From positions 15,809-77,705 of the forward strand of contig FLMG01000505.1 of assembly GCA_900088475.1 (NCBI GenBank): a stretch of DNA of 61,897 bases, in the 5' to 3' direction. This DNA is from Hyphochytrium catenoides. Taxonomy: Eukaryota > Sar > Hyphochytriomycetes > Hyphochytriales > Hyphochytriaceae. Positions 45,614-57,851 of this stretch are shown one piece after another (position 1 is the first letter of the stretch; each line of letters opens with the position of its first letter). A model generated the notes under the pieces. It saw nothing but the letters and a program-made list of their open reading frames with translations, was not told where the DNA came from and ran no database searches. A program made the translations under genes and the position numbers.

Positions 45614-46390
45614 GAAAGTATTCGTTACAATGTGGCATGTAAACAGATTCCGCTTTGATAGAGCTTGGAACGGCTGTGTCTTGGTCATGTTTATGGGCGC
45701 ACAAATTGTGCAAGAAGGACGGTCTAGCTGTCCTTGCTGAGACGTGCCACGACTGGATAGAGCTTGTTCCCTGGTATAATACATTAAATTTACCTTGTCC
45801 TGCACAAACAAACTGCCCTTATGTTTCGGGCTTTAGTTCAGCTGGCCTGCCTTCTCTCTGGATGGTGTCATGTAGCCCATACTGAGGTGCAAGAAAGAAC
45901 TAAGGATACCAAAGGTGCCTGAAAGAAGTAATAGAAAAGGAGGAAGCAGCAGGCGGCGCTGACAAGAGCAGAGAGCTATTCTGACAAAGAGCAATCAAAG
46001 GGAAGCTAGTGACCTTCTTTTACAGCTCCCACAGACGCCGACGATGTTGCCACGCAATCATCAACCACGGCGGTTCCAGAATCCAGGGCTAGAGATGGGA
46101 TTGACGTGCACTGTCTGCTGCTTTATTTAGGCAAAAAGACCAAAGGTAGAAGACGCCTCGCGTGCGAACAATGGCTTGAGCATGGCCCAACTGGGCACAA
46201 AGGCACCCAGCCGATGGCAGCCAGAGTCTTGCTCGCCCCTGCGCCGAGTTCTCCGGCAACAGCACAGAAGAGTTCCATACTTCGTGCATCACCACCCGCG
46301 CCCACTGTTCTGTGAGCCTTGGAACGGGTTGTCGTACAATGTTCGTAGTACATGTGTGACGGTAAACAATGTGTACTCTGTACACTGTAG
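45614..46390. other. Spacer without a secure gene
   Basis: Between PA28-gamma and a candidate small membrane protein. Open frames at 46089-46410 on both strands have no family match. No repeat or RNA gene was recognised. Confidence 0.35.
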
Positions 46391-46705
46391 ATGTACGGCA
46401 TCAATGGCAAAGAGTTCGGAATTCACACTCAAGGCACCAGAGTTATCCGGAATATGTCTGATCAGCAGCCGAGTTCCAGAACCACGTCTTACTAGGCCTC
46501 TTCCTGCGGAACTAATTACTGGCATAACAGCCTTCTTTGGCTGGTGCTATTACTAACGGGTATCATTGAACTTCTCTTGGAATCTACGGTTCTGGCGGCA
46601 AGCGAAGCTAAGATGCCCATCGGTTGGGAGAGAAAATCTGCAGATCTAGATGAAGATCTGAAGACTCGTAGGGAAAGGGCCATAGTCTCAACAGGCGACG
46701 CATAA
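46391..46705 (+). CDS. Possible small single-pass membrane protein with in-frame TAG
   Basis: I do not recognise it. From ATG 46391 the frame runs 105 codons to TAA 46705, interrupted by one in-frame TAG at 46493-46495. Before it the sequence is polar (MYGINGKEFGIHTQGTR). After it comes a strong hydrophobic helix (SLLWLVLLLTGIIELLLES) and a charged tail (PIGWERKSADLDEDLKTRRE). A 54-nt intron from gttatcc (after 46441) to the AG of that TAG would remove the stop and keep the frame. Introns of 56-57 nt occur nearby, so this is plausible. It could also be a pseudogene. Confidence 0.35.
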
Positions 46706-46756
46706 CTGAGAGTTTTGGCCGGCAATAGAGCGGGCTGCTCGCCACATTATACAAAG

Positions 46757-49039
46757 ATGAGCTTCATGATGGTAGGAGGTGCTCGGGATGACCCCTCTTG
46801 GGTGTAATCAATACTAACCTGAATCTCAATATCATGGGTGTATGTGTCTAGCAACCAACCGTCATCCTTCTTAAAGAAGGCACTGACACCAGTCAAGGGA
46901 AAGCCCAACTGATCAGCAACATCAATGCTTGTCAGGCTGTATCGGACGCTATTCGCACAACTCTGGGGCCTAGAGGCATGGACAAGCTAGTTTTCGATGG
47001 CCGAAAGGTAATTCTCTAAAGCGCATACATTATTTACCACCGAAAGGGAAGAGTAACAAATCTTCTGTGATTAGGTCACCATATCCAATGATGGCGCGAC
47101 GATTATGAACCTTCTTGACATAGTGCACCCCGCTGCGAAGACGTTGGTAGACATTTCATTATCTCAGGACGCTGAGGTGGGGCATCCTGTCTCTTGTATG
47201 GTCCTGACCTAGTATTTAAAGGCCCTGCCCAGGTCGGTGATGGTACCACATCGGTTGTCCTGCTGGGGGCGGAGCTGTTAAAACAAGCAAAGGGCTTTGT
47301 TGAGGATGGCGTACACCCACAAATTATAATTAAGGTAGGGTGTCATAGTCGAAAGATCTCTCTTCCCCTGTGTGTGGGGATCCTTTTTCCAGCTAAGCAC
47401 ATACCGGTCAGGCCTTCCGGCGCGCCTCTATCTTAGCTGTTCAAAAGCTGAAGGAACTTAGTGTTGGAGTTGCAGATACGGATCCTACGGGCAAGCGTCA
47501 GATGCTTGAAAAATGTGCTGGGACTGCGCTGAACTCCAAATTGATTAGCAGAAACAAACCATTCTTCTGCCCAATGGTATGATTTACACTCCTCTACAAC
47601 TGAACTTGTGATCTTTGATTACTTGATCGCTAACCATTCCCATTCCTGCAGGTGGTAGATGCCGTAAGCTCTCTTGACGAAGATTTAGACATCAGTATGA
47701 TCGGTATCAAGAAAGTTCCTGGTGGCTCTGTCACGGACTCCTTTCTCGTGAATGGTGTCGCTTTCAAAAAGACTTTCTCCTACGCCGGCTTCGAACAACA
47801 GCCAAAGAGCTTTAAGGACCCGAAAATACTGATGCTCAACGTGGAGTTAGAGCTGAAGTCTGAGAAGGAGAACGCTGAAATTCGTATTGATGATCCAGCT
47901 AAGTACCAATCCATTGTCGATGCAGAGTGGAGAATAATTTATGAAAAGCTGGAAAAGTGTGTGGAGGTAGGTTCCGTCGGCTGCTCTGTAGTCCATCCCA
48001 TGTTATTGGCTAAAAGACAGATGACATAGACTGGCGCGAAGATTATTCTCTCTAAGCTGCCTATTGGTGACCTGGCGACCCAGTACTTTGCGGACAGAGG
48101 TCTCTTCTGTGCTGGCAGAGTGTCACAAGAAGACTTAGAGCGGACTGCGAAGGCTTGCGGAGGTGTTGTTCAAACTTCAGTTCACGACATGAAGCCTTCT
48201 GTTCTTGGGTCTTGCGGGTACTTTGAGGAGAAGCAAGTCGGAGACGAGCGGTATAACCTGTTCACTGATTGTCCACATGCGAGGAGTGCTACTATCGTCC
48301 TTCGAGGAGGCTCGGAACAATTCATTGAAGAGTCACAGCGCTCTGTACACGACGCCATTATGATCGTAAAGAGAGCATTGAAGTCGTCAAAGATCGTGGC
48401 AGGTGGCGGGGCAATTGAGATGGAGCTTTCCAGATATCTAAGGGAATATTCCAGAACCATAGAGGGGAAGACGCAACTTCTCATAAATGCATATGCAAAG
48501 GTAACACCACCCGTCTTCGAACTTCCTTGGCAGCATTGATTAAGTTAAAGTCCATGCACGTAGGCCTTGGAAGTTATCCCACGGCAGCTTTGTGAGAACG
48601 CAGGTTTTGATACTTCCGAGGTGATGAATAAACTCCGCCAGAAGCACTACAAGGACCCAGAGGCTGGCAAATGGTACGGAGTGGACGTTAATAGTGGAGG
48701 CATCTGTGATACTTACGTGTCGAATGTATGGGAGCCTGCAGACAACAAGGTACAATCTAATTATCTCGTCCTGGTAACCCCTCTTCCATTCGCACTGAGC
48801 AAATGATCTTTTTCTAGACGAACTCCTTAGCAGCAGCCACAGAGGCAGCTTGCTTGGTTCTCTCAGTGGACGAGACAGTCAGAAACCCTAAATCAGAAGT
48901 GCCAGATGCAACCGGCGGTGCCCCTGGCGGACAACCCATGAGCGCTGCAATGGGAGGACAGGGCATGAGGGGAATGGGGATGCGTGGTAACCAGCTAGCC
49001 AAGGGTGTTAAGATGTTCAAGGGCAAGGGCGGGAAGTAA
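46757..49039 (+). CDS. CCT7: T-complex chaperonin subunit eta (CCT7)
   Basis: Nine exons: 46757-46771, 46852-47007, 47075-47176, 47233-47334, 47412-47576, 47652-47966, 48030-48500, 48564-48749, 48818-49039, for 577 residues. It is one of eight paralogous subunits of the cytosolic TRiC/CCT ring that folds actin and tubulin. Eta hallmarks are [16 protein letters not shown] at the start, [11 protein letters not shown], the ATP-site motifs NDGATIM and GDGTTSVV, and the late [10 protein letters not shown]. The first exon encodes only five residues and was placed because it splices exactly onto the conserved N-terminus. The C-terminal tail is Gly/Met-rich and ends in KGKGGK, typical of eukaryotic CCT tails. 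Confidence 0.92.
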
Positions 49040-49455
49040 AGCAACCGAGCCTTCTCAGAATAGTGATAGAGCTTTTATGCACTGGGCTAGCAGCTCAGTT
49101 TAAATAAGGTGTTCCTGCCATGCTATTCTTTCGACGTGCTTGCTGGTCTCTGTTCCGTCACGCGAGAGTCTGCTATCGCGAAGTCTCTCTGCCAGCCCTA
49201 CCAGCTCTTTTGAGCCTACTGAGGCTTCTTATTAGTCGTGCCTGCTATAGAAAGAACGAATGGATAGGGTTACAAGCTCAAAAGCGGAGAAGAGTGAGAG
49301 GAGTTGAAAGTTGTCAAGCGACGGAAACCCCAATAGCTCTCTAGCTGTTCTGTGGTACTTCTTCAGCGATTAAAGTGCACTGTGCAGAGGTCCGACTGCC
49401 TCTCTCTTTGCTAATGAAAGATTATACTTTTTTATAACTATTGGACTTTCGATCT
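49040..49455. other. Spacer after CCT-eta
   Basis: A plus-strand open frame at 49120-49344 has no family resemblance. Nothing else was recognised. Confidence 0.35.
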
Positions 49456-49764
49456 ATGGAGTCCTGGGCAGCTTCGTGGGGATCTGAGTCTGCCAAGGTG
49501 CGATACGAAGATCACTGGTAACCCGCGCCGAGGCGCTACCTCCTCCTTTGAATGCGACAAAACAGTGAGAGGACACAACAGGAACCGGTGACAGCAAGCG
49601 CTGCTGCTGGGATGGTAAGGTCTAGCAGTCAGTTGGCTGGGTACTTTGACCTTCTTCCTTCAGACGTTGGGAACTTTTTCTCCATCTTCGAGTATGAAGC
49701 TGCCGCTGATGAAGAAGAAAGCCAAGATGCCCAAGATTCGCTGTTGAGAAGAGGAACCTCTTGA
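49456..49764 (+). CDS. Possible small acidic protein, two exons
   Basis: I do not recognise it. ATG 49456 opens a 14-codon exon (MESWAASWGSESAK) ending at gtgcgatacg. An acceptor near 49575 (cagtgag) joins in frame to a longer exon that ends with TGA at 49764. That exon contains YFDLLPSDVGNFFSIFEYE and an acidic run (AAADEEESQDAQD). The protein would have about 77 residues. Splice sites are moderate, so this may be only a chance frame or the 5' part of a longer gene. Confidence 0.3.
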
Positions 49765-50414
49765 TGGCGCTGTCATGAGTGTGTCATGTGTTAACCCTTC
49801 CTGATTACTACCAGTAAAATCCTCTTTGTGATTTGTGCCAGCAGCAGCTCTTCGTCTCATTATCGATCGGATCATTTTTCCGGCCTCTCTGACCTTCGTA
49901 GCTATGGCTTGGGTGCCCATGTCATCTTCAACGGATGATGGAAGATGCTGTTGGACCATCACGGAAGATGGGGCAACGCCGCAGCGCCCTGCTCACAACG
50001 GCATGATATGCCGGTAGTGTGCCTGCTTCGTGACAAGGCCGTCACTAGCTAATGACATCTGCGCATCTCTGAGCAAGCCTTCACCAGTGTTCAGACGCTC
50101 CCCAGAAAGTCAACTCTTGACATCGGAGATGCCGAAGGACAGAGGATGCGCTGTGTGGTGAATGGCGTGAGATTACCGCTCCACCCTGGGGAGTGAGGAG
50201 AGATCATGTTATCGCCGGATCACCTAGTCAATTCAAACCCTCTCTTTCTGGAGTCTGAGATGCACCTTCTTTCCAACCTCACTCTGGCGCCGACGATAAG
50301 AGTCTTCAGGGACAACTGATGAGGTTGTCAAGAGTCCGCTTCTGGCAACCATGACAGCCTGGGTTGGAGAGGAACCCAGCGTGAAGTTCTCGTGATCCTG
50401 TCTTCGACAGAACC
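49765..50414. other. Spacer upstream of the acyl-CoA-synthetase-like gene
   Basis: Contains short frames at 49835-50017 and around 50110-50190 without family matches. An AG acceptor ends three bases before the downstream ATG region (cttcgacag at about 50410), so an upstream 5' exon of that gene may lie here. Confidence 0.35.
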
Positions 50415-53400
50415 ATGGCTGAGAATGGCCAGCGGGAAGCCGGAGCTGTGAGTGGCGCACGGCCCCTCGTCACTACGGCTGAAGTTCCTATGCTGGCGAA
50501 GACTGGTGCGGAACGGCAGGTGCAGTTCAACCTTGCGGAAGACCTGCCAAGTGCCGGTCGGAGGAAAAGTACGTTGCGGCCTACCGGGATTCAAACCAGT
50601 CCACACGAAGAAGACGAAGTCAGCGACTACCATGGAGGCTTCAATTTCAAGGCGCCCATTTCCTCTACGCATTCTGTCTTTTCCTTGACCGACGAACTGT
50701 CATCGGAATTACAAAGCCCTGCAGAGTTCTTTCCCACAAGTCGCTTTGCAGACAGAACGGCCAACGGAGGACTGTCTCGTTCCCGCTTCGCATTACGAAG
50801 CAGATTCTCCTCTATCACCGAGATCCCTGCAGGAAGTATCGCTCCTCAATCTGCTCGGCCAACTACGGGTTATGAGCGTTATAGAGGTAGGCGGTGTTGA
50901 GCTTCTGTCAATTTTGGGAATATTCTCAGTCCTGACCTACGGATAATAATATTGATTGCGCACATGAGCACCAATTCGGCTATCGAGGTGGATCTCATCG
51001 AGTGTATTTAGCTTTGCGTGTGCTCTGCTGGGCTCTTCTTTCTGCCAGCTTGAAGAAAAGTTATCAGCATTGCTGTCTAAGGGCTGGCCCGATCTAACCA
51101 TGCTTTCTGAACCCTCTTTCTCACTCTATTCCCTTCCGGTGCTAGGCTGGGTTGATGATGTCCCCGAAGAGGGCCTCAGTTCTGAGTCTCTTAACTTCGT
51201 AGCGCCCGACGCAGTTGTTCCTTTTGACGAGATTGTCGACCCCTTCAGGTGCTTACCCTCCTTTACTTCTAATCACCATAGCTTAAAATACCAGGGCGTT
51301 GTCTTCTCTTCACCTTCCGCTCCATCAACTCATCTCCGTTGGGGACATTTAGGTACACCATACAAGAATCTGTTTCTCAAACACAACCGAAGACCATTAT
51401 ACACTTGGCCGGAGATTGTGCCACCAAGTATGGGGAGGGACCCGCCTTTCTCCTTTCACACCGCTCGTCCTCTGTTGTAGCTCCGCTAGAGGATGTAGTC
51501 CATCAAGGCATGGTCTTTCATGGGCTTTCGTGGCAGGCTTATTATGACAAGGCTATCGAATTCGCTCTGACCTTAATAGTCATCGGCTTTGCACCCCGTC
51601 AGAGCGTTAACATGCTGGTGTCCGAGCATTTGGTAGAACTATATATCGTTAACTTGGGCACAATACTTGCAGCTGGTAAGCCTTGAGGCCCGGGATCGGA
51701 GAGCTCTGTAGCGTGACAATTTTCCTGAAGTATTCGGCTTTTCTTCACTATCCAAAGTCCTTCTAGCCAGCATCTCTTGACAAAGCAGGCGCTCTAAGCA
51801 TTGACGCGGTAGTCCCTGCTAATGACAATACGTATCATGCTTCTTTGCTGATTAGGTGTATCGGTTATATTAGAACAGGGACGCTCTACCTCGGACTACG
51901 TCCAAGTAGCCAAAGACACCGGAGCCAGCATTCTTGTTGTTGATACTCCAAGTCATTTGGCCACGTGCATTGAGTGTATGGATCAGGTAAGCTAGCTGTC
52001 TCCGCAGCCATTTGGCTCTCTATCGAATATTGTGGAACAAACTCTTGCTAACCAGCTCCTTCCCTTCAGTATCCATTTCTTGATGTACGCTGTGTTGCTT
52101 TCACCATCGTCTATCAACGTCAAATTAACTCCTGGGCTAAGTCATCTCACTCTGGCGTTTTCGGTTCAATGTTTCACCAAGGTGGACAGCATAAGCGCGA
52201 TTATTCTTCTCAAGGGCACAGTGGAAGAGGCCAGGATTCCCCAGAGTGGTGACTTGCCTGTCTTTACCTTAGCCAACTTCCTTTTACTTGGCAAGGAGGT
52301 GGATCCGGGAGAGCTGTGGACCAGGAGCGCCTTTGTGCATCCGGATGATTGTGCAGTTATTACCTATGTCTTCCCTCTTGGAGGCAAGCCCTTTGGCATG
52401 CAGTTCAGCCATGACAACATTACCTTTACGGGTATGCTCTAAGGGAGTTAGAACATTAGCATTCGAACAAATGTCTGTTCTTAGATGCCCCTGTGAAGGG
52501 CCATAGCGACCCTATTTGTATCCCATTAGAGTAAGGCTTATTGTTGGTTTCTCTCTCCATTGCTTTAGCATCAGTATTAGCCACTGTCATGGGTGATGTA
52601 AACGCCAGGGACAGGATGATTGGCTTTATGCCTCTCCACGATATCCTTTGTCAGGTACGTGCCGCCGGAAGGAAATCTGTCTGGTCGGCCAGGAGTGTCT
52701 GCAGATGCCTGAACCATCTTTCTTCTCTGGCTTCCTCTAGATGATGGAGATCTACCTTCCTTTAAGCTGCGGAGTACCCCTCGCTCTTGCCCCAGGAGAC
52801 CCTTTTCAAGGGACACTAGGGGCTACTATTCTCTCTTTCAAGCCTACAATCTTCTTTGGCTCTCCCTCAGTTTATCATAAACTTCTCGGGAAACTGTTGG
52901 TGGTCGAAACACAGCTTGGAGCTCTGGATAGGAATATGCTAGCGAGTAGGACGTTGCTCTATCACCCAACCTTGGCCACTCAGGCTCGTGACGATCTTCA
53001 CACAGTTCCTACATCGATCTCTGCCCTTGTTTCTATTGATTGTCTGTTTGGATATAGACGCCGAGCCTTGCTCGTGTTTTCCTTGATCTTCACGTGGAAC
53101 CAGTTGATTCATTTGCTAACGAGTTCATGGTCTTATGAAGAGGCACGAAGATCCAGCCTTCGGATGGCGAAGGAGTCCCAATTCACCGCTATAGGGGATA
53201 ATAAGGCAGGCAAGCATCCTATAGACATAATTAGGAGCCGGATCCTTAGGAAAATGAAGAGATCGGTTGGGCTAGAGCACTGCAGAGTCGCATTTTCTGG
53301 TAAGAGTGATGTTTGCTTTTCCACGTGAACGCTTAGTAGGTGGCAGATCCCGTAAAATCACCAGAAGATGGAAGGGCAGTGAGGGAGGAGAGAGCGTGTG

Positions 53401-55526
53401 AGAGAGAGAGAGAGAGGCAATAACATCCTTGGATAGAATGAGATTTGGAGGAGCGATATTCACGGGAGAGAAAAGGAACTCGTCACCCCACGAAGGTGAA
53501 AGATAGGAGGCATGATGTTGCGATTGAGGGCATGTTCTCTGGACTGAGCTCTCTTTCTTAGGCCTTGCAATGATGGACCCCAAGGATGTCGCGCACTTTA
53601 TATCTCTAGGTCTCCCGGTTTTTGAGATTTACTCTTCACCGCAATGCACAGGAGTAGCCGCACTCAACAGGTAGGCAGGAAGTAACAACAGCACCGCTAA
53701 CTAGCAATGGGAGGAACTGGCTGCAAAGGGGATGAGGAGCCGCTCAACTAGTGCTACGCTTGGAGTGTGTGCGCACTGACTATTGGCGCTTCTTGTACCA
53801 TTGCCCGCCGGCACCAAACTCAGACCGAGAGTGTGGAAGATGGGGACTGTGGGCCGAGAACTACCAGGATCAGTTCTCCTAGCATCTCCACTATCAGGGG
53901 TAGGCTTTTGATGTCTACTTCTTCCTTCCGCAAATGGATGACAGAGCCAAGTTTCACTGTTAATGCCCGTGTTTGAGCCAAATGTTTCACTCACTGAAAT
54001 TCTTGCCTCCTTAGGAGCTGCGCTACAAGGGCCGGAATGTTTTCATTGGATATGTGAACGATCCTTCTCGTACCCAGGTATACAAGTCGCCGTTCTATCT
54101 CAACCCTTCCTAGCTAGAACGCTGCACTTCAGTACTTCCTGCCTAGTGCCGGGTTCGGATGCACTAAAGACCTTTAATGTATGCAGAAACTCTTCGATCC
54201 ACATGGCTGGCTTCGTTTAGGAGAGTATGGTGCTCTAGACAAGGATGGCTGCTTGACATTGCAACCCACCTGTTCGAGTCCCATCATATTGGCTGACGGA
54301 ACGGAGACTGTTCCAGGTATGAGCAAATAGTGAATTTCTTTCCCGTGCTTTCTTCTACCCGTTTCGGCAAGTGTGCATCGCTTACTCAATGCCGGAACGC
54401 CATCCTATCTTTCGTTACCGGCTGTGACTGCGATCCTTATCGGGCAGGATGCGAGTCACCCACTCTATGGACCATGTACTATCAATTGGTTTGCTCGCAC
54501 TTTACATCATCCACCTTTAAACCGCTACAATACTCTTTGCTTGCCTGATCATTTGGTGGTTCCAAACCTCTGACCGCCTAACACTATACAGATGCCCTAG
54601 AGACAGCAGTGAGAGACGAATTGCCCGAGATATCTCACGCTGTCGTGCTCGGAGATGGGAAGCCCTTTTTGGTACTTCTGCTTACTCTCAAGCAGACGCT
54701 AGACAAAGATGGACGCTCCAGTGGGACTCTTGCATCTCAGGTCGAAGAAAGTCACCAACATTTCTGTTTTCTCTCGGGCCATTGGCGTCTTGCTCGCTGC
54801 CTTTGCGACGCCATCGGGCTTTGATTTGAAAGATCTGTCCTCAGCACCTCTACCTTCAATCGAGTCCACCCCCATTTCGTGGTACTCGTTTCTTGAACCT
54901 GATTATGAAAGAAGAAACTTAATGCGCATCTGCAGGTAGTTGACAAATCACTTCAGTTAGGGAGCACGGCGTCGAAGATGGAGGAGGTAAGATGGTGGGC
55001 CTTCTGTCGATCCTAGGTCCCCGCTTCAGGTATTCTGGCTCTTATACGCTTCTCTAGCTTGTCTTGTTCTATATACAAGAAGCTATGAAGAGATATTTTG
55101 GTTGACGTTGGTGTTATCTCTTTTCTTGTCGCTTCCAGCTGGTACTGGATGCCAAATGGGGGAACTACATAGATAATGGCATTCGAAAAGCAAACAGGTA
55201 CGCCACATCACTCCCGGTGATTGATCCCCAGACAATCTTGGCACGAACTGAGCGGTACTAGCAGCCTCTCTATACTCTCCGGCAGTAGCAAAGAGATGGC
55301 GGATTATGGGCAAAAGGGGGAGAAACCTGCCATAGTCTAGACGCTCCTTGCCTAACGTCGCTTCTCTAGAGGTGTATATGGCTCGAACAACCACCGCATC
55401 AGCAAGTGGGCGCTGCTGCTGGACGAGTTTTCAAGAGAAGACGGGGAGCTTGATGATCACGATAGAGTCAACAGGATTATTGTACAAGAGCGATACAAGG
55501 AGGTTATCGACTCACTGTATACATAG
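50415..55526 (+). CDS. Bubblegum-type acyl-CoA synthetase homologue, predicted pseudoenzyme
   Basis: Exons: 50415-50886, 51049-51248, 51353-51675, 51856-51986, 52182-52431, 52569-52654, 52741-53299, 53562-53670, 53824-53899, 54015-54077, 54187-54316, 54592-54740, 54936-54986, 55139-55197, 55370-55526. The first exon ends in phase 1 and the second starts in phase 0, so a small exon (perhaps 50970-51004) is missing between them. The fold follows ACSBG enzymes along its whole length: AIEFALTLIVIGF, FSHDNITF, GFMPLHDI, GTVGRELPGS, GRNVFIGYVNDPSRT, ELPEISHAVVLGDGKPFL, RYKEVIDSLY. Adenylation motifs are lost: the P-loop TSGTTG-PKG reads TYVFPLGGKPFG, the YGxSE box reads IYSSPQC, GD in the GWL motif is GE, and the final GELxPTxKxKR reads GELDDHDRVNR. 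The N-terminal 160 residues are a Ser/Arg-rich extension. Probably binds or scaffolds rather than activates fatty acids. Confidence 0.75.
53399..53416. repeat. (GA)n tract in an intron
   Basis: A short GA dinucleotide run inside the intron between the exons ending at 53299 and starting at 53562. Confidence 0.8.
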
Positions 55527-55852
55527 ATAGGAGTTAGGTGTATATTTGTTAGGATCAGGAGACCGATAAGGAACTCAAAGACGGCGGGAAGGGAAAGCTG
55601 GTCTAGGTTAACATATTAGACTATTTATTGGGCACGTGTAGATGGACATAGCAGGACGCTGTCTGGGCGCAGCTACCTGGGAGGAGCTAACTGGTCGAAC
55701 GCAGTAAGCATGGATAAATGACAAAGAGAGAGGTGAAAGAGGAAGAGGCAGCATCGGAGGACGGGCAGCATGCTATGAAACTGTTTTATCATTGAATATG
55801 ATCCTAAGGCCTTCAGCGGGCCGTATACATATACAGGGTTATCACTGTCATA
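55527..55852. other. Convergent 3' spacer
   Basis: Between the 3' ends of the acyl-CoA-synthetase-like gene (+) and Mago (-). Nothing further was recognised. Confidence 0.5.
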
Positions 55853-56882
55853 CTAAGGGATTGGCTTGATCTGTTCCAGGAGAGAAAGAAACAGAATAAG
55901 CTTGGAGGTCTCTGAGACAGGTTGGCCCTTTTCATCTTACCTTAAAATGAAGGCTGATAAGGGAGAAGACCAAGCATTTGAGATCCTGCACTAGATAGTA
56001 GAAAATCCTTAAGCCTTCTGGATCCTTGCTGTCCTGTACGTCCAGCAACGAGCCAATTTTGGAGCACTGTTGATGAGAGTAGGGGTGAATGCCCGAAGCA
56101 AGGCGGAAGACGAACGACATTAGCATGAGGTCACTGTCACACTAGGAACGCGCAGTCATATCCTAGTTGTGGCCCGGAAGTAGCGTCAGATAGAAGCTAA
56201 GAGCTATCAAGAAGAAGGAAAACAGAGCGACGGGTCGTGCTAATCATCTGACCGTGAAGGAGATGTGCTCATTCCCGATGAGAATCTCCAACTCTTGGCG
56301 TCCAACCCTGTCCGGCTCTGGCCAGTTATGATCATCTTCCTTTGTGATCTCACTGTCCTCAATTATCCGCTTTACCTCCGCCAACACAGCGGGAGTAACG
56401 TGCACTAGGTTTTGACGATAGAGAAGCAAAAGCTATTAAATTAAGAGCAAGGGAGGGGTAGACCACAGCCACACGCTGAGCTCAACCATGTACCCAGTCT
56501 CAAGCCTCAAGTGGCCGCAACAGCTAAGTTGAAGGTAGGCGGATATATAGCTGGTCTAGCTTCCGACTGAATGAGAGGAACCAAAAGGACACGCTCTAGT
56601 CTATCATTCCAGTTGAGCTTCTTCAACGTACCCATTTTCCTGATCATGACGTCTCTCTTGTAGTTTGAGTTGTTCGCATACCGCAGAGTCCCATCGGGCC
56701 GGAACTCGAACTCCATAAATTCATGGCCGAACTTTCCTTTGTGTCCGACACTGTAAGGCAACGGAGACGTTAGGAAAAGCTGAGGACACACACACACACC
56801 TAAGGGAAGATTCCTTGACACGAGCTCAATCAAGAACTGCAACTTACTAGTATCTGCAGTAGAACTCCTCTTGCTTTGACAT
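55853..56882 (-). CDS. MAGOH: Mago nashi, exon-junction complex core protein
   Basis: Five exons, high to low: 56882-56848, 56750-56632, 56404-56253, 56066-55941, 55870-55853, for 149 residues (human MAGOH has 146). It pairs with Y14/RBM8A and locks eIF4A3 on spliced mRNA. The sequence is highly conserved: [71 protein letters not shown]. The last coding exon is only 18 nt (IKPIP, stop) and was found because the family ends in HFKIKPI; reading through the donor instead would give a premature HFKVR end. The donor after the third exon (gtcagatg) is weak. It shares a 485-bp divergent spacer with LSM6. Confidence 0.95.
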
Positions 56883-57367
56883 CTTTCCTTCTTTAACGTC
56901 TATCTTAGCAAGGCCAGATCTCCTTATGACTTCTGAGCTCCGGCAAAGAAGAACACACAGGGACGAGCAGGTGTCGGCCGCAGAGCCAAAGGTCAAGCGC
57001 AAGAAGCAGCCAAGAGAACTCCAAAACTACGAAGTTTGCGGCACGAGTACCAGCGGCAAAGACTCCGCTTTCATGTTGAAGAGGGACTCCACACGCCTTG
57101 CCAGCTATCTTATGAGGTTTGTATGGACTAATAGACGGCTGAAAATACCATAAGGCGGAGTTGTGGGTGCAATTCTCCTTCAGGTCTCCTCCTGGACTTG
57201 TGGATATTGGATTTCCTGAGACGGTGATGTGAAGCTTCCTATGTGGAGCTTCCTGAATCTGGAGCTCGGAAATCTGTGAAGAACTTTTATTGAGTCTCCT
57301 ACCGCCAAACTTTCCCACAGGAGAGAGGATCCTCAACGCCATTGGAGTGGGTATACGGGCTAGAAAG
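56883..57367. other. Bidirectional spacer between Mago and LSM6
   Basis: Divergent starts of two RNA-processing genes only 485 bp apart, so a shared promoter region is likely. A minus-strand open frame at 56905-57399 crosses it but overlaps the LSM6 first exon and matches nothing. No TATA element was convincing. Confidence 0.5.
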
Positions 57368-57851
57368 ATGAGCACAAAGCCAGGCCAGGAAGCTTCCAAA
57401 AAGAAGACGCCATCCGACTTCCTAAGGTCGGTTGTCGGAAGACCGGTGGTACGTCACAGTAACCCTGCACCTCAGACCTTTTCGTCGGGACAATGCTACA
57501 GCTGAACTCTCTTTCGACAGATTGTCAAACTCAACTCTGGCGTTGATTATAGAGGTAATTTGGCAGTAGATTATTCATCTCCAAGTTTCAAAAGAAACTA
57601 ACCAGAGGCTGCTCTCAGGCGTTCTCGCCTGCTTAGATGGCTACATGAATATTGCGATGGAACAGACGGAGGAATACGTCAATGGGCAATTAAAGAATAA
57701 ATATGGAGATTGCTTCATCAGAGGGAACAACGGTAAGCACCCGAAAAGGACCTTAGCGCATGTGTCTGGCTCAGCTAACCACTTTTCTTTCTCTTCACCA
57801 TAACGGACGGACTATCTAGTGCTTTACATTTCCACCGCACAGCGGCGATAA
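57368..57851 (+). CDS. LSM6: U6 snRNA-associated Sm-like protein LSm6
   Basis: Four exons: 57368-57448, 57521-57554, 57619-57732, 57820-57851, for 86 residues (family about 80). It is a subunit of the LSm1-7 mRNA-decay ring and the LSm2-8 ring on U6 snRNA. The Sm1 motif (IVKLNSGVDYRGVLACLDGY) and the Sm2 motif (FIRGNNVLYIST) are nearly identical to those of other eukaryotes, as is EQTEEYVNGQLKNKYGD. The N-terminus has about ten extra residues (STKPGQEASKK) before TPSDFL. A 34-nt internal exon is required by the frame. Confidence 0.96.

Noticed and set aside
56905-57399. 164-codon minus-strand open frame between Mago and LSM6
   Set aside because: Covers the divergent promoter region and runs antisense over the LSM6 start. 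No domain was recognised.
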